This document shows positions 55,277-64,000 of a stretch of 64,000 nt of DNA, piece after piece. Where the stretch lies: NCBI GenBank assembly GCA_905221125.1, contig CAJNBY010000003.1, forward strand, positions 62,001-126,000, given 5' to 3'. The notes beneath the pieces were generated by a model, which saw only the letters and a program-made list of their open reading frames with translations, made no database searches and had not been told where the DNA came from. The position numbers were made by a program, and so were the translations under genes. Every line of letters begins with the position of its first letter. The first letter of the stretch is position 1. The DNA is from a bacterium (lineage in GTDB: Bacteria; Bacillota; Bacilli; Lactobacillales; Streptococcaceae).

Positions 55277-55882
55277 ATGTTAAAACTTATTGCTATTGTT
55301 GGAACAAATTCAAAACGTTCTACAAACCGTCAATTGCTTCAATACATGCAAAAACACTTTGCTGACAAAGCTGAAATTGAACTTGTTGAAATCAAGGACA
55401 TTCCTGTCTTTAACAAGCCAGCTGACAAGCAAGTACCTGCTGAAATCTTAGAAATTGCTGCTAAAATTGAAGAGGCTGATGGTGTTATTATCGGTACTCC
55501 TGAATATGATCACTCTATTCCAGCTGTTTTGATGAGCGCTCTTGCTTGGTTGTCATATGGTATTTACCCACTTTTGAACAAATCAATCATGATTACAGGT
55601 GCTTCTTACGGTACACTTGGTTCATCACGCGCCCAATTACAACTTCGCCAAATCTTAAACGCACCAGAAATCAAAGCAAGTGTCCTTCCAGATGAATTCT
55701 TGCTTTCACACTCTCTTCAAGCCTTTAACCCAAGTGGCGACTTGGTTGACCTTGATGTTATTAAAAAATTGGATGCCACTTTTGACGACTTCCGTATCTT
55801 TGTAAAAATTACAGAAAAATTGCGCAACGCACAAGAACTACTTCGCAAAGATGCTGAAGACTTTGACTGGGAAAATTTGTAA
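55277..55882 (+). CDS. NADPH-dependent FMN reductase
   Basis: 201 aa flavodoxin-like fold: phosphate-binding loop VGTNSKRSTNRQLL, and GVIIGTPEYDHSIPAVLM plus MITGASYGTLGSSRAQ around the flavin. Reduces flavin with NAD(P)H. Second gene of the operon, 18 bp before a longer paralogue. Confidence 0.9.
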   Translation: MLKLIAIVGTNSKRSTNRQLLQYMQKHFADKAEIELVEIKDIPVFNKPADKQVPAEILEIAAKIEEADGVIIGTPEYDHSIPAVLMSALAWLSYGIYPLLNKSIMITGASYGTLGSSRAQLQLRQILNAPEIKASVLPDEFLLSHSLQAFNPSGDLVDLDVIKKLDATFDDFRIFVKITEKLRNAQELLRKDAEDFDWENL

Positions 55883-55900
55883 GATAGGAGACCAAAAAGA

Positions 55901-57145
55901 ATGAAATTTGTTGGACTTGTAGGATCAAACTACGATCAATCATATAACCGTAAACTCTTGGAATTTATCCGCCGTCACTTCAAACTCAAATTTGAATTAG
56001 AAGTTCTTGAAATTGACGAAGTTCCAATGTTTAACCAAGACGAAAAATGGGACGAAAGTTTCCAATTGCGTCTCTTGTATAACAGAATTACACGTGCTGA
56101 TGGTGTCATTATCGCTACCCCTGAGCACAACCACACAATCTCAGCTTCTCTTAAATCTGTTCTTGAATGGCTTTCATATGAAGTTCATCCATTTGAAAAC
56201 AAACCAGTCATGATTGTGGGTGCTTCTTACTACGACCAAGGTACTTCTCGTGCCCAAGTTCACCTTCGTAAGATTCTTGACGCTCCAGGTGTCAATGCCT
56301 ATACACTTCCTGGAAACGAATTCCTTCTTGGTAAAGCTAAGGAAGCCTTTGATGTTGATGGGAATATTACAAATGACGGAACAGTTAAATTCCTCGAAAC
56401 TTGCTTGGATAATTTTGTAAAATATGTAGGAGTTGTTTCAAAATTGAAAAAACCAAAACCAATTGAACCAGAAGATTTGGATTGTGGAAGACCAATTGCT
56501 ACCACAATCACAGAAGTTGATCCCGATGATCCAGAATGGGTTGAAAAAGTTGCTGAAATTACTGGTGCGGTTTCAGGTGATACCTATGTCAAACTAGATC
56601 ATGGTATCTTAACTGTTAACCAAATCGATATGTTCTTGAAAGCAATGCCATTTGAGTTGACCTATGCAGATGATAACAACCAATTCTTATACTACAATAA
56701 TGTTCACCAAGATCCAAATACAATGTTTGCTAAACGTGTACCATCTCAATCTGGTAACCGTCTCTCAACTGTCCATAACTCACTTCCCGGTGGACGTATG
56801 AAAAATGTTGAGTGGGTTGTCGGTGTACTACGTAATGGTGATCAAGAATATGTTCGTACAATCGTTCCTGGATCTCCTGCAGGGGTTATCAATACTCACA
56901 ACTATCAAGCTATGTACTATCCTGATGGATCATACGCTGGTATCAACGAAATAGTCTTCAACTTCCAACCATGGCTTGATTGGTACCTCAATTCTACTGG
57001 TCAACGTCTAGTTGGTGGAAATGCTGCAGCATCTGCTGGCGGACATGGTCACGGCGATGCAGATGCTACATCTGGAGCTTCTGATGCAGGTGATGCTGGA
57101 GGCCACGGTGGTGGTGCAGACGCTACATCTGGCGCAAGCAACTAA
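55901..57145 (+). CDS. FMN reductase-PAS protein with tandem flavinylation motifs
   Basis: 414 aa. Residues 1-180: NADPH-dependent FMN reductase paralogous to the previous gene (GVIIATPEHNHTISASLK, GASYYDQGTSRAQVH). About 200-365: PAS-like domain of the DUF438 kind (ILTVNQIDMFLKAMPFELTYADDNN). About 370-414: Gly/Ala/His/Asp-rich tail holding two copies of DATSGAS, a fit to the ApbE target DxxSGA(T/S). Inferred: a soluble NADPH oxidoreductase whose mobile tail carries two covalent FMN groups added by the neighbouring ApbE. Confidence 0.85.
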   Translation: MKFVGLVGSNYDQSYNRKLLEFIRRHFKLKFELEVLEIDEVPMFNQDEKWDESFQLRLLYNRITRADGVIIATPEHNHTISASLKSVLEWLSYEVHPFENKPVMIVGASYYDQGTSRAQVHLRKILDAPGVNAYTLPGNEFLLGKAKEAFDVDGNITNDGTVKFLETCLDNFVKYVGVVSKLKKPKPIEPEDLDCGRPIATTITEVDPDDPEWVEKVAEITGAVSGDTYVKLDHGILTVNQIDMFLKAMPFELTYADDNNQFLYYNNVHQDPNTMFAKRVPSQSGNRLSTVHNSLPGGRMKNVEWVVGVLRNGDQEYVRTIVPGSPAGVINTHNYQAMYYPDGSYAGINEIVFNFQPWLDWYLNSTGQRLVGGNAAASAGGHGHGDADATSGASDAGDAGGHGGGADATSGASN

Positions 57146-57153
57146 TAACAGTT

Positions 57154-57218
57154 TTAGGAACCATTTTGGTTCCTTTTTTAGGAAAAAAGACTAGCAGACA
57201 CAAACTGCTAGTCTTTTG
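57154..57218 (+). terminator. Two terminators after the apbE operon
   Basis: AGGAACC-ATTTT-GGTTCCTTTTTT (57157-57180) and AAGACTAGCAG-ACACAAA-CTGCTAGTCTTTT (about 57187-57218); the second is symmetrical. Confidence 0.88.
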
Positions 57219-57259
57219 ATTATTATTTCACCTATCTTTGTTAAAAGAAAGAATACTTA

Positions 57260-57517
57260 TTATGAATTTGGATCATCGAGACTACGGCCATGTAACCCTT
57301 TTTCACGTTGGACTTGGCGTAGTTTTTCTGGTGTGACATCGTTTCCTTCTTCATCCACAATTTTGATTCCTTCAATATGGTGACGAACAGCGCGACGATA
57401 ACCTTCGATGTACTCCTCACGTAGTTTAGCTTGTTCCACTTTTTCTTCTGGGGTCAAGCCTTCTTCTTTTTTCTTTTTAGCGAGCTCGTTGATACGAGCA
57501 ATTTTTTTCGGATCCAT
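57260..57517 (-). CDS. DUF896 family protein
   Basis: 85 aa ([37 protein letters not shown]...), the YnzC/DUF896 helical hairpin. Binding partner unknown. 41 bp after glyS, so probably in the gly operon. Confidence 0.9.
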   Translation of the reverse strand: MDPKKIARINELAKKKKEEGLTPEEKVEQAKLREEYIEGYRRAVRHHIEGIKIVDEEGNDVTPEKLRQVQREKGLHGRSLDDPNS

Positions 57518-57558
57518 TTCTTCTCCTTTGTGATAAGATAAAGTCCGTTTGACTGAGT

Positions 57559-59595
57559 TTATTTAGTGTTAATTTGGTTAAAACGAGCAAGCTTAGCTGC
57601 TTTTTGAGTTAAATGAGACAAAATAGCCAAACGATTTTGACGGACAGCCTGATCTTCGGCCATAACCATAGTATTTTCAAAGAAAGCATCAATAACTGGA
57701 CTGAGAGCAAAGAGCTGTTTCAATTGCTGACTAGCAGTCCCTGACAAAACGAGTGATTCGACGGCTTCTGCCAAGGCTTTCTCTTCTTCATTCTCAAAGA
57801 GAGCTGGATCAACCGTGTCGGATCCTTCTGCTTTCTCAGCCAAATTAAAGGCACGAGAAAGTGATTCAACAGATGGTTTGAAGTCTTCTCTCTTGCTTGC
57901 TTCTACGAGAGCACTTGCTGTTTCCAGCATCTCTGCCACAACAAAGTTTGAACCTGCAAGAACTGCTTCCTTGATATCTTTTGGAGTTGAACCCATCATT
58001 TTATCAACACGAGCCTTGATAAAGTCTATAACCTCTGCCTTATTTTCATAAGTCAAGCTGTCAAATGTTAGAGCATAAAGGCTATCAATCAGCTCATCCA
58101 TAGCAATATGCCAACCAAAGGCATCCAAGATACGAACCACACCTTGAGTTGCACGACGAAGGGCATAAGGATCATTAGAACCAGATGGAATCAAACCTAC
58201 TGAGAAGAAGCTCAAAATCGTATCCAATTTGTCTGCAATGGCTAGAACCGCGCCAACCTTGCTCTCTGGAAGTTCGCCTTCGGCTGATGTAGGCATATAG
58301 TGTTCACGAATAGCAGCTGCCACCGCTGGAGTTTCACCAGCAAGAAGGGCATATTTCTCACCCATAATTCCTTGGAGTTCATCAAATTCACCAACCATAC
58401 CTGTCAACAAGTCAAACTTGTAAATGGCTGCTGCACGGGCTAGATCAATCGTTTCATCAGCTGACAAACCAGCTTTTTCTGCCAAGAGAATAGCAATCTG
58501 ACCAGTACGAATCATGTGTTCACGAAGGGAACCAATCTTCTCATGGAAGGTTACATTGTTTAATTTTTCAACAAGATCTGAAATCACCAATTTTTGATCT
58601 TCACGCCAGAAGAATTCTCCGTCTTCCAAGCGGGCTACCAAGACTTTTTCATTTCCTTTGATGACATTTTCCAAATGCTCTGCGTTTCCATTACGAACAG
58701 AAATAAAGTTTGGCAAGAGTTTGCCATCTTGATCGCGAACAACAAAGTAACGTTGGTGTTCTTTCATTGACGTCACCAAAACTTCTTCTGGAACTTCAAG
58801 GTATTTGGCATCAAAACTTCCCATAAAGGCAGTTGGGTATTCAACCAAGTTCAAGACTTCATTAAGCAAGTCAGCATCAATTTCGATACGTACACCATGT
58901 TTCGCCTCAATTTCCTTGATTTGGTCAACAATCATTTGCTCACGTTCACGAGGATCCGCAATTACAAACTGTGCACGAAGGTCTTCTTCATAGCTCAATG
59001 CTGACTGAATCTTAGTTTCTTGTCCCAAGAAACGATGACCACGGCTGACACGACCGCCCTTGATATCAAGGAAATCCAAATCAAACTCTTCTTCATCTAA
59101 AAGAACAGTTAAAGTGTGAACAGGACGAATGTATTCAAAGCTATTTCCAGCCCAGTGCATGCTGACAGGGAAAGTCAATGACTTCAAGACATCCACAACA
59201 GCAGGAACAATGGCTTCAACTGCTTGACCAATTTCTTCCTTAGTGACATAGACATATTCTTCACCCTTGATTTCACGGAATTCAATATCTTCAACCGTCA
59301 AACCTTTTCCACGGACAAATCCTTGAGCTGCTTTGGTGAAGTTTCCATCACTATCCAAGGCAATTTTCTTTGCTGGACCCTTGAAGTCTTCTGTCAAATC
59401 AGACTGCTTGTCTGCAAGACCAGTCACACGAACAGCCAAACGACGTGGTGTTGAGAAGGTTTGAATGGCTTCAAAAGACAGGCGGTTTTCCTTGAGGAAG
59501 GCTGCCATTTTTTCGCCTAGTTGTTTTTCACTTGGTGTGACAACATAGGCTGGTAATTCTTCAAGACCGAGTTCTACTAATAAGTTTTTTGTCAT
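57559..59595 (-). CDS. glyS: Glycyl-tRNA synthetase beta subunit
   Basis: 678 aa, normal for the alpha2beta2 bacterial enzyme. N-terminal [20 protein letters not shown]3/4- and HD-like central domains, C-terminal anticodon-binding region. Works with GlyQ. The gap to glyQ is unusually long (258 bp) and filled by an imperfect palindrome. Confidence 0.96.
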   Translation of the reverse strand: MTKNLLVELGLEELPAYVVTPSEKQLGEKMAAFLKENRLSFEAIQTFSTPRRLAVRVTGLADKQSDLTEDFKGPAKKIALDSDGNFTKAAQGFVRGKGLTVEDIEFREIKGEEYVYVTKEEIGQAVEAIVPAVVDVLKSLTFPVSMHWAGNSFEYIRPVHTLTVLLDEEEFDLDFLDIKGGRVSRGHRFLGQETKIQSALSYEEDLRAQFVIADPREREQMIVDQIKEIEAKHGVRIEIDADLLNEVLNLVEYPTAFMGSFDAKYLEVPEEVLVTSMKEHQRYFVVRDQDGKLLPNFISVRNGNAEHLENVIKGNEKVLVARLEDGEFFWREDQKLVISDLVEKLNNVTFHEKIGSLREHMIRTGQIAILLAEKAGLSADETIDLARAAAIYKFDLLTGMVGEFDELQGIMGEKYALLAGETPAVAAAIREHYMPTSAEGELPESKVGAVLAIADKLDTILSFFSVGLIPSGSNDPYALRRATQGVVRILDAFGWHIAMDELIDSLYALTFDSLTYENKAEVIDFIKARVDKMMGSTPKDIKEAVLAGSNFVVAEMLETASALVEASKREDFKPSVESLSRAFNLAEKAEGSDTVDPALFENEEEKALAEAVESLVLSGTASQQLKQLFALSPVIDAFFENTMVMAEDQAVRQNRLAILSHLTQKAAKLARFNQINTK

Positions 59596-59635
59596 GTTTT
59601 TTCCTTTACATTTTCTTCAATCTTTTTTGATATGC

Positions 59636-59761
59636 ACCTTAGGTACTGGGAACGTCGCTAACTAACTTTGTGAGTCTGTATGGAAATCTAATGCAAAATT
59701 GATCAAGATTTCCAACAGTCTCATCAAAGTGGATTTAGCTGACTGATTTTGAACCTAAGGT
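59636..59761. repeat. Imperfect palindromic element between glyQ and glyS
   Basis: ACCTTAGGT (59636-59644) pairs with ACCTAAGGT (59753-59761); TGGAAATCT (59681-59689) pairs with AGATTTCCA (59706-59714); the sequences between also match in inverted order (GCTAACTAACTTTGTGAG with CTCATCAAAGTGGATTTAGC). About 126 bp in all; MITE-like. Transcribed inside the operon, where it would form a long hairpin. The remaining gap to glyQ shows nothing recognisable. Confidence 0.6.
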
Positions 59762-59853
59762 TTCAAAAATCCCCACATAACAGTACAGCTGTGCATATCC
59801 CTCTAGCAAATCTTCGACTTGCCTCTAACGATTTTAGAGAACAGTATTACACA

Positions 59854-60771
59854 CTATTCTGCGTCTTCTGCTAAGAGTTTAGCTCGTGTTGCTTCATCCA
59901 AAAGTGGGTAGCCTAGGCGTTTGCGTTCTGCGACAAAGGTTTTGGCTACGACACGGGCCAAGTTACGGATACGTGCGATATAGCCTGCGCGCTCTGTTAC
60001 AGATACGGCACCACGCGCGTCAAGCAGGTTAAAGGTGTGTGAACATTTGAGAACATAGTCATAGGCAGGGTGTACTAAACCTTCTTCCAAGGCACGACCA
60101 GCTTCTTTTTCAAACTTATCAAAGTTTTCAAGCAACATTTCTTGATCCGAAATTTCAAATGAATATTTTGAATGCTCGTACTCAGGCTGGATAAAGATTT
60201 CTCCGTATTTTACACCATCAGCCCACTCAATATCATAGACAGAGTCTACTTCTTGGATATAAGAAGCCAAGCGTTCCAAACCATAGGTAACTTCCGCAGT
60301 CACAGGGCCAGTTGCCAATCCACCAACCTGTTGGAAATAAGTGAACTGAGTAATTTCCATCCCATCAAGCCAAACTTCCCATCCAAGACCAGCCGAACCA
60401 GTAGATGGGTTTTCCCAGTTGTCCTCAACAAAACGAATATCGTGTTCCAAAGGATTGATTCCCAATTTTTCTAAAGACTCAAGATAAAGTTCTTGGATAT
60501 TTGATGGAGAAGGTTTCATCACCACTTGGAATTGGTGGTGTTGGTACAGACGGTTAGGGTTTTCCCCGTAACGACCATCAGCAGGACGACGTGATGGCTC
60601 TACGTAAGCCGCATTCCATGGCTCAGGTCCGATAGCACGAAGGAAAGTGTAAGGACTCATTGTCCCCGCACCTTTTTCATTATCATAAGCCTGCATCAGC
60701 ATACAACCTTGGTCATTCCAAAATTGTTGCAAAGTCAAAATAATTTCTTGAAATGTTAATTTCTTAGACAT
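59854..60771 (-). CDS. glyQ: Glycyl-tRNA synthetase alpha subunit
   Basis: 305 aa from ATG 60771 ([24 protein letters not shown] upstream). Class II aminoacylation core: [19 protein letters not shown] and [14 protein letters not shown]. Together with GlyS it charges tRNA-Gly. The open frame extends 22 codons upstream, but the normal N-terminus is here. A second copy of its ribosome site and first seven codons lies 176 bp upstream. Confidence 0.96.
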   Translation of the reverse strand: MSKKLTFQEIILTLQQFWNDQGCMLMQAYDNEKGAGTMSPYTFLRAIGPEPWNAAYVEPSRRPADGRYGENPNRLYQHHQFQVVMKPSPSNIQELYLESLEKLGINPLEHDIRFVEDNWENPSTGSAGLGWEVWLDGMEITQFTYFQQVGGLATGPVTAEVTYGLERLASYIQEVDSVYDIEWADGVKYGEIFIQPEYEHSKYSFEISDQEMLLENFDKFEKEAGRALEEGLVHPAYDYVLKCSHTFNLLDARGAVSVTERAGYIARIRNLARVVAKTFVAERKRLGYPLLDEATRAKLLAEDAE

Positions 60772-60948
60772 TGAATACTCCTTAATAAAAAATGATTTCT
60801 TGCGACACGAGTCTGCCTCGTCGATTATACGAGGCAAGACGAGTTAGTACTGCGTCTAGCTCAGGCACTCTAGTGCTGAGCGTGAGGCAATCCGACTGTA
60901 AGGAGGTCTCTGCCACTGACGCAGTGAAATGTTAATTTCTTAGACATT
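60749..60948 (-). repeat. Duplicated glyQ start region flanking a structured insert
   Basis: The 24-bp sequence at 60749-60772 recurs exactly at 60925-60948 (both also followed by TACTCCTT, the ribosome site). Between them: hairpins TGCCTCGT-CGATTAT-ACGAGGCA (60814-60836) and GCTCAGGCACT-AGTGCTGAGC (60859-60881), and the inverted repeat ACTGCGTC/GACGCAGT (60849-60856, 60918-60925). Confidence 0.75.
60869..60946 (-). CDS. Upstream ORF made from a copied glyQ start
   Basis: ATG at 60946 with an AAGGAG ribosome site gives MSKKLTFHCVSGRDLLTVGL... and stops at codon 26. The first seven residues equal GlyQ, the rest is insert sequence. Probably a by-product of the duplication, but well placed to be translated and to influence glyQ. 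Confidence 0.45.
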
Positions 60949-60976
60949 TTTTACTCCTTTAATTTATATTATTTTT

Positions 60977-61354
60977 TTAGATGGATTTATCAAGTAACCA
61001 AGAAAAGGCTGGATCCTGAAAAATATGACGTTTGGGAACAGTTTGTAAATTCTGATCGCATTCATCTATTGTACCTAATTTCAAAGCACAGACTTCTGGT
61101 ATATTTTCTTGAACAGTGAAAATTTGACTATGACAGTTCTGGCAATAATAACGCTGTTTTCCTGGAGAAGAACTATAGGAAACAAGCTTTTCTTTTCCAT
61201 GCAATACTAGCTTTTCACTGCTAACTTTAGCATTAACTGTATAGGCAGACGCAGTTGCTTTCCGACAGAATGAGCAATGGCAAAACACTAATTCAGATAA
61301 TTCCTCATCTAGAGTGTAGGTTACTGCTTTACATAAACAAGATCCTTTAAGCAT
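60977..61354 (-). CDS. GFA/CENP-V-family zinc protein
   Basis: 125 aa. Zinc ligands in LKGSCLCKAVTY, FCHCSFCRKA and YYCQNCHSQIF, the pattern of glutathione-dependent formaldehyde-activating-like proteins. Real substrate unknown; streptococci use few such enzymes. Lies between the T-box and glyQ, so it shares glycine-starvation control. Confidence 0.85.
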   Translation of the reverse strand: MLKGSCLCKAVTYTLDEELSELVFCHCSFCRKATASAYTVNAKVSSEKLVLHGKEKLVSYSSSPGKQRYYCQNCHSQIFTVQENIPEVCALKLGTIDECDQNLQTVPKRHIFQDPAFSWLLDKSI

Positions 61355-61382
61355 TAAGCTCCTTTCTACTTAGGCATTAGAC

Positions 61383-61572
61383 GAAATTCAAAAAGAACCG
61401 AATTTCAACACCCAAGCCTTGCGACTAGGGGCGTCAGAAACGCGGTTCCACCCTAATTTATTACTTCATTGTTTTTGAAAATACTACAGAAAGCGCCAGT
61501 TCCTTATTTTGCCCTACTTGGCTCCCACTATCCCAAGCTCGCTTGAAGAACGCCATAAGACTTTCTTTCCTG
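61383..61572 (-). promoter_or_regulatory. T-box riboswitch, probably glycine-specific
   Basis: Minus-strand T-box sequence GGGTGGAACCGCG (61441-61453). Terminator: GAACCGCGTTTC pairs with GAAATTCGGTTC, then TTTTTG (about 61389-61450). Stem I includes AGGAACTGGCGCTTTC with GGC (61495-61497) in the specifier position, a glycine codon. Short leader without stem II, as in glyQS T-boxes. Promoter TTGTAC (61602-61607), 17 bp, TATAAT (61579-61584). Confidence 0.88.
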
Positions 61573-61623
61573 CTGACTATTATATCAAAAATTAGAACAA
61601 TGTACAATTCTTTTTATGATTTT

Positions 61624-62412
61624 CTAGAAATCCATATCATCAACTCTTGGAGCACCAGACTGAACAGCAATCGCTTTTAAGGTTTCACGCTCCTCGTGAC
61701 TCAGCTCAATTCCGAAACAATCAAGATTAGCCTGAATACGAGATGCTGTAACAGATTTTGGAAGTGGTAAAAATCCTTCTGTCAAGCTCCAAGCTAAGGC
61801 TATCTGGGCAACAGACTTTCCGTGATTTGCCGCGATTTCTTGGACTTCCTTGCTATCAAAAAGTTCTCCCTGACCAAAAGGCCCCCAAGCTTCCAATAAA
61901 ATTCCTTTTTCTCGACAGTAATCTACGACTTGATCTTGATACACACCTGGCGCCAAGCGAACTTGATTAACCGTAGGAATAATAGTTGCAGTTTCAAGCA
62001 AGGCATCCAAATGATGGGGAAGGAAATTACTAACCCCGATAGCACGGATTTTCCATTGGTCATTTTCTCTGAGCGGTTTTGGCTTTGGCCAATGAATCAA
62101 ATACAAATCCAAATATTCCAAGCCCAGCTTCTCTAAAGACTCTTCAAAAGCCTGACGAGCTTGCTCATAGGTGTGATTTGTATTCCAGAGTTTACTGGTT
62201 ACAAAAATTTCCTCACGCGGAACGCCACTGTCTTGAATAGCACGACCAACGCTTTCTTCATTTTTATAGATAGCTGCCGTATCGATATGGCGATAACCCG
62301 CCTCTAAAGCCTCTAGGACAGCTTGGTAAGCAATCTCTCCATTTTCAGCTTTCCAAGTTCCAAAACCCAGAACTGGAATTGTAACACCATTATTTAAAGT
62401 ATAAGATTTCAT
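61624..62412 (-). CDS. Aldo-keto reductase
   Basis: 262 aa (AKR5-like). Catalytic tetrad Asp44, Tyr49, Lys74, His107 all present (HIDTAAIY, VTSKLW, YLIHWPKP). NADPH site LPKSVTASRIQANL near the C-terminus. Reduces aldehydes such as methylglyoxal or acts like a 2,5-diketogluconate reductase; substrate not deducible. Monocistronic. Confidence 0.93.
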   Translation of the reverse strand: MKSYTLNNGVTIPVLGFGTWKAENGEIAYQAVLEALEAGYRHIDTAAIYKNEESVGRAIQDSGVPREEIFVTSKLWNTNHTYEQARQAFEESLEKLGLEYLDLYLIHWPKPKPLRENDQWKIRAIGVSNFLPHHLDALLETATIIPTVNQVRLAPGVYQDQVVDYCREKGILLEAWGPFGQGELFDSKEVQEIAANHGKSVAQIALAWSLTEGFLPLPKSVTASRIQANLDCFGIELSHEERETLKAIAVQSGAPRVDDMDF

Positions 62413-62488
62413 TATTTTTCCTTTCTATGTGAAGAAAATCCAAAGAAACAAATTCTCAATGAAAACTTATCTCTTTAGATTTTTTAAA

Positions 62489-63880
62489 TTATTGGTCACG
62501 GTCGTAGTAAAGCTGGTGAGCTTTAAGACGAGAATCTAACAAATCTGGTACGGTTACAAAGTCATAACCTTGCCCTTTCAAATAGTCAATAACCTTAGGT
62601 AGAGCATGTACCGTCTCAGCATGGATATCATGCATGAGAATAATAGAACCATTCTTGACTTCACGCTGAATTTCTGTCAAAATAGCTGCTTCATTTTTAC
62701 TCTTCCAGTCCAGACTATCCACATCCCACATAATAAAACTCAAATCGAGGCTATTGCGAATGTCGTCCGTAATGGCACCATAAGGCGGACGCATAAGTTT
62801 AGAGCTAGAGCCCAGGACTTTAGTTAGCGCATCCTCAGTATCAGTTATTTGTTTTTTAGCGTCATCAAGCGAAAGTTTTGAAAGCACTGGATGGCTCCAA
62901 CTATGGTTTCCAATGACATGGCCATCTGCTTTCATACGTTTCAGAATCTCTTCATTGCCAGAAACATTCTTACCTAAAACAAAGAAAGTTGCCTTGATAC
63001 CATACTTAGAAAGCGTATCTAATGCTTGATTTGTCGTCGCAGGATTTGGTCCATCATCAAAAGTCAAGGCTACTACTTTACGATTCTTCTTTTCATAATA
63101 AGCCTTATATAGCTCTGCATCCTTATCTAATAAATAAGAGGACTGAATAACTTCAAAGAAACTAGATACCGGCAAGGCAATCTCGTCTAGATTTTCAACT
63201 GTCTGACTTGGATAAAGAATAATTTGACTATCCTTATAATCAAAATTCCATGCAGACAAGTCTTGATCAGACAAGCCTTTAACAAACTGATCAATCTTTT
63301 CTTGTTCTAATTTCTTATCTTGCAAGAAAGAAGTAAGTTCTTTTATCAGTTTCTCTTTGGCCTTACTAGCATCTGAAAATAGTTGATCAAGGGTAAAAGG
63401 TTTACCGTCGTCTGTCAAATGCACTTTCGCTAGACTAGTTTTTTCAGTCTCTTCAACTTTTGACGAAGTTAAATCATAGACTTGTTTTATCACACTTCGG
63501 TTGACAATCCCTTTTAAAGTCGAATCCTGTTTCTCTGTATAATAAAAAACCAGATTTTCCTTGTCTTCTAGATTGTCTTTAATATCCTGTGTCATGATTC
63601 CCTTTATAGACGAAATCACTTGTCCCCCTTGGAAAGGATAATAGGCAATTACTTCAGCTTGTCCCTTACGAAAATGATCTTTCTGATTTCCCTCACTCAA
63701 TTGATCATCTTTCTCTTTTTTGAGCGATTCAATCTTTTGCTCAAAACTTTGCTTTGTATATATTTTATATCCAATAATTGAACCAAGGACACAAATGCTA
63801 ACTGAAAAGATAGCTACTAGGGCTATTAAACTCATTCTTATCTTATCGTGATTCTCACGCTTTGCTCTACTTTTATCCAT
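62489..63880 (-). CDS. pgdA: Peptidoglycan N-acetylglucosamine deacetylase
   Basis: 463 aa, the length of pneumococcal PgdA. N-terminal membrane anchor ([22 protein letters not shown]), two middle domains, C-terminal NodB deacetylase with [36 protein letters not shown] and LMHDIHAET (metal and catalytic residues). Removes acetyl groups from cell-wall GlcNAc and so gives lysozyme resistance. All key residues are present. Confidence 0.96.
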   Translation of the reverse strand: MDKSRAKRENHDKIRMSLIALVAIFSVSICVLGSIIGYKIYTKQSFEQKIESLKKEKDDQLSEGNQKDHFRKGQAEVIAYYPFQGGQVISSIKGIMTQDIKDNLEDKENLVFYYTEKQDSTLKGIVNRSVIKQVYDLTSSKVEETEKTSLAKVHLTDDGKPFTLDQLFSDASKAKEKLIKELTSFLQDKKLEQEKIDQFVKGLSDQDLSAWNFDYKDSQIILYPSQTVENLDEIALPVSSFFEVIQSSYLLDKDAELYKAYYEKKNRKVVALTFDDGPNPATTNQALDTLSKYGIKATFFVLGKNVSGNEEILKRMKADGHVIGNHSWSHPVLSKLSLDDAKKQITDTEDALTKVLGSSSKLMRPPYGAITDDIRNSLDLSFIMWDVDSLDWKSKNEAAILTEIQREVKNGSIILMHDIHAETVHALPKVIDYLKGQGYDFVTVPDLLDSRLKAHQLYYDRDQ

Positions 63881-63886
63881 AAGACC

Positions 63887-63915
63887 ATCATATCAAATTC
63901 AAGCTATAATTTCAA
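63887..63915 (-). promoter_or_regulatory. pgdA promoter, nearly leaderless
   Basis: Minus strand TTGAAA (63910-63915), 17 bp, TATGAT (63887-63892). Only 6 bp separate the -10 from the pgdA ATG, so the mRNA would start at or beside the start codon. Confidence 0.65.
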
Positions 63916-63943
63916 TGATTTTGGAGGAAATAGTATATTAAAA

Positions 63944-63962
63944 AAGAGGGGAAGTCCCCCTC
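63944..63962 (-). terminator. Terminator of the gene at the window end
   Basis: AGAGGGGG-ACT-TCCCCTCT then TTTTTTAA on the minus strand. Confidence 0.85.
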
Positions 63963-63970
63963 TCAAGATT

Positions 63971-64000
63971 TTATTTGACTGCTTCTTTCAAAGCATCTAC
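63971..64000 (-). CDS. C-terminal end of an unidentified gene
   Basis: Minus-strand frame ...VDALKEAVK then TAA, followed by a terminator. Only nine codons and a stop are in the window, too few to name the product. Confidence 0.6.
   Translation of the reverse strand, partial: VDALKEAVK

Noticed and set aside
57012..57194. 60-codon frame within the end of the PAS-oxidoreductase gene
   Set aside because: It is a +1/+2 shadow of the Gly/Ala-rich repeat tail and runs into the terminator.

Overview
The window is a chromosome segment of a low-GC Gram-positive coccus, almost certainly Streptococcus pneumoniae. Evidence: six BOX repeats (boxA/boxB/boxC modules), an F-type ATPase operon whose c subunit is the known optochin target, CppA, PgdA of 463 aa, a pneumococcal tmRNA with tag (A)KNNTSYALAA, NADH oxidase, FruRKA and the gene order apbE - oxidoreductases - DUF896 - glyS - glyQ - AKR - pgdA. 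Most housekeeping genes lie on the minus strand.

Layout. 1-4.8 kb: the atp operon (minus; atpE-B-F-H-A-G and the start of atpD), with a BOX between atpG and atpD. 5.0-6.4 kb: U32-family tRNA-hydroxylation protein. 6.6-14.7 kb: a deleted Tn916/Tn5801-type element with tet(M), bounded by two copies of the guaA 3' end. The intact guaA (14.7-16.2 kb) abuts the integrase end; a 457-bp guaA fragment about 8% diverged joins a truncated orf14 at the other end. The conjugation genes are gone, but tet(M) with its leader, orf13, orf12, an orf6-like gene, orf9, orf7, orf8, a DUF3173 gene and a guaA-type tyrosine integrase remain. A 300-nt gene-free stretch before DUF3173 folds like a structured RNA. 16.3-33 kb: GntR regulator flanked by inverted BOX elements, EamA transporter, serine hydrolase, cppA, aquaglyceroporin, ATP-grasp and two esterases, thiI-iscS, ftsK-family translocase and the fruR-fruK-fruA operon with a perfect cre site.

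33.1-39.6 kb: tRNA-Ser(GGA), then a 6-kb prophage remnant ending at ssrA. It keeps a lysogeny module: a LexA/CI-type S24 repressor, three ATACGA-N5-TCGTAT operators, an overlapping Abi gene with a HEPN-like RNxxxH motif, and a broken integrase. It also has a cluster of very small genes on both strands, one antisense to another gene. 39.7-52.4 kb: SGNH hydrolase, HAD phosphatase, CapA-like protein, def, rlmB, a decayed IS200-type element, trxB, an amino-acid ABC transporter, ogt/GNAT genes, DUF1836 plus hemolysin-III-like protein, and pdxS-pdxT. 52.6-64 kb: nox and a divergent apbE operon, both with cre-like sites over their promoters; the last gene of the apbE operon carries two candidate ApbE flavinylation motifs in a flexible tail. 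Then glyS/glyQ behind a GFA-family gene and a glycine-type T-box, with two odd palindromic or duplicated insertions, followed by an aldo-keto reductase and pgdA.

The most interesting points are the ApbE/flavinylated-tail oxidoreductase operon, the structured RNA candidate in the tet(M) element, the one-sided guaA duplication that suggests illegitimate integration, the CI-type switch with the Abi gene, and the layered leader of the glycyl-tRNA synthetase operon.
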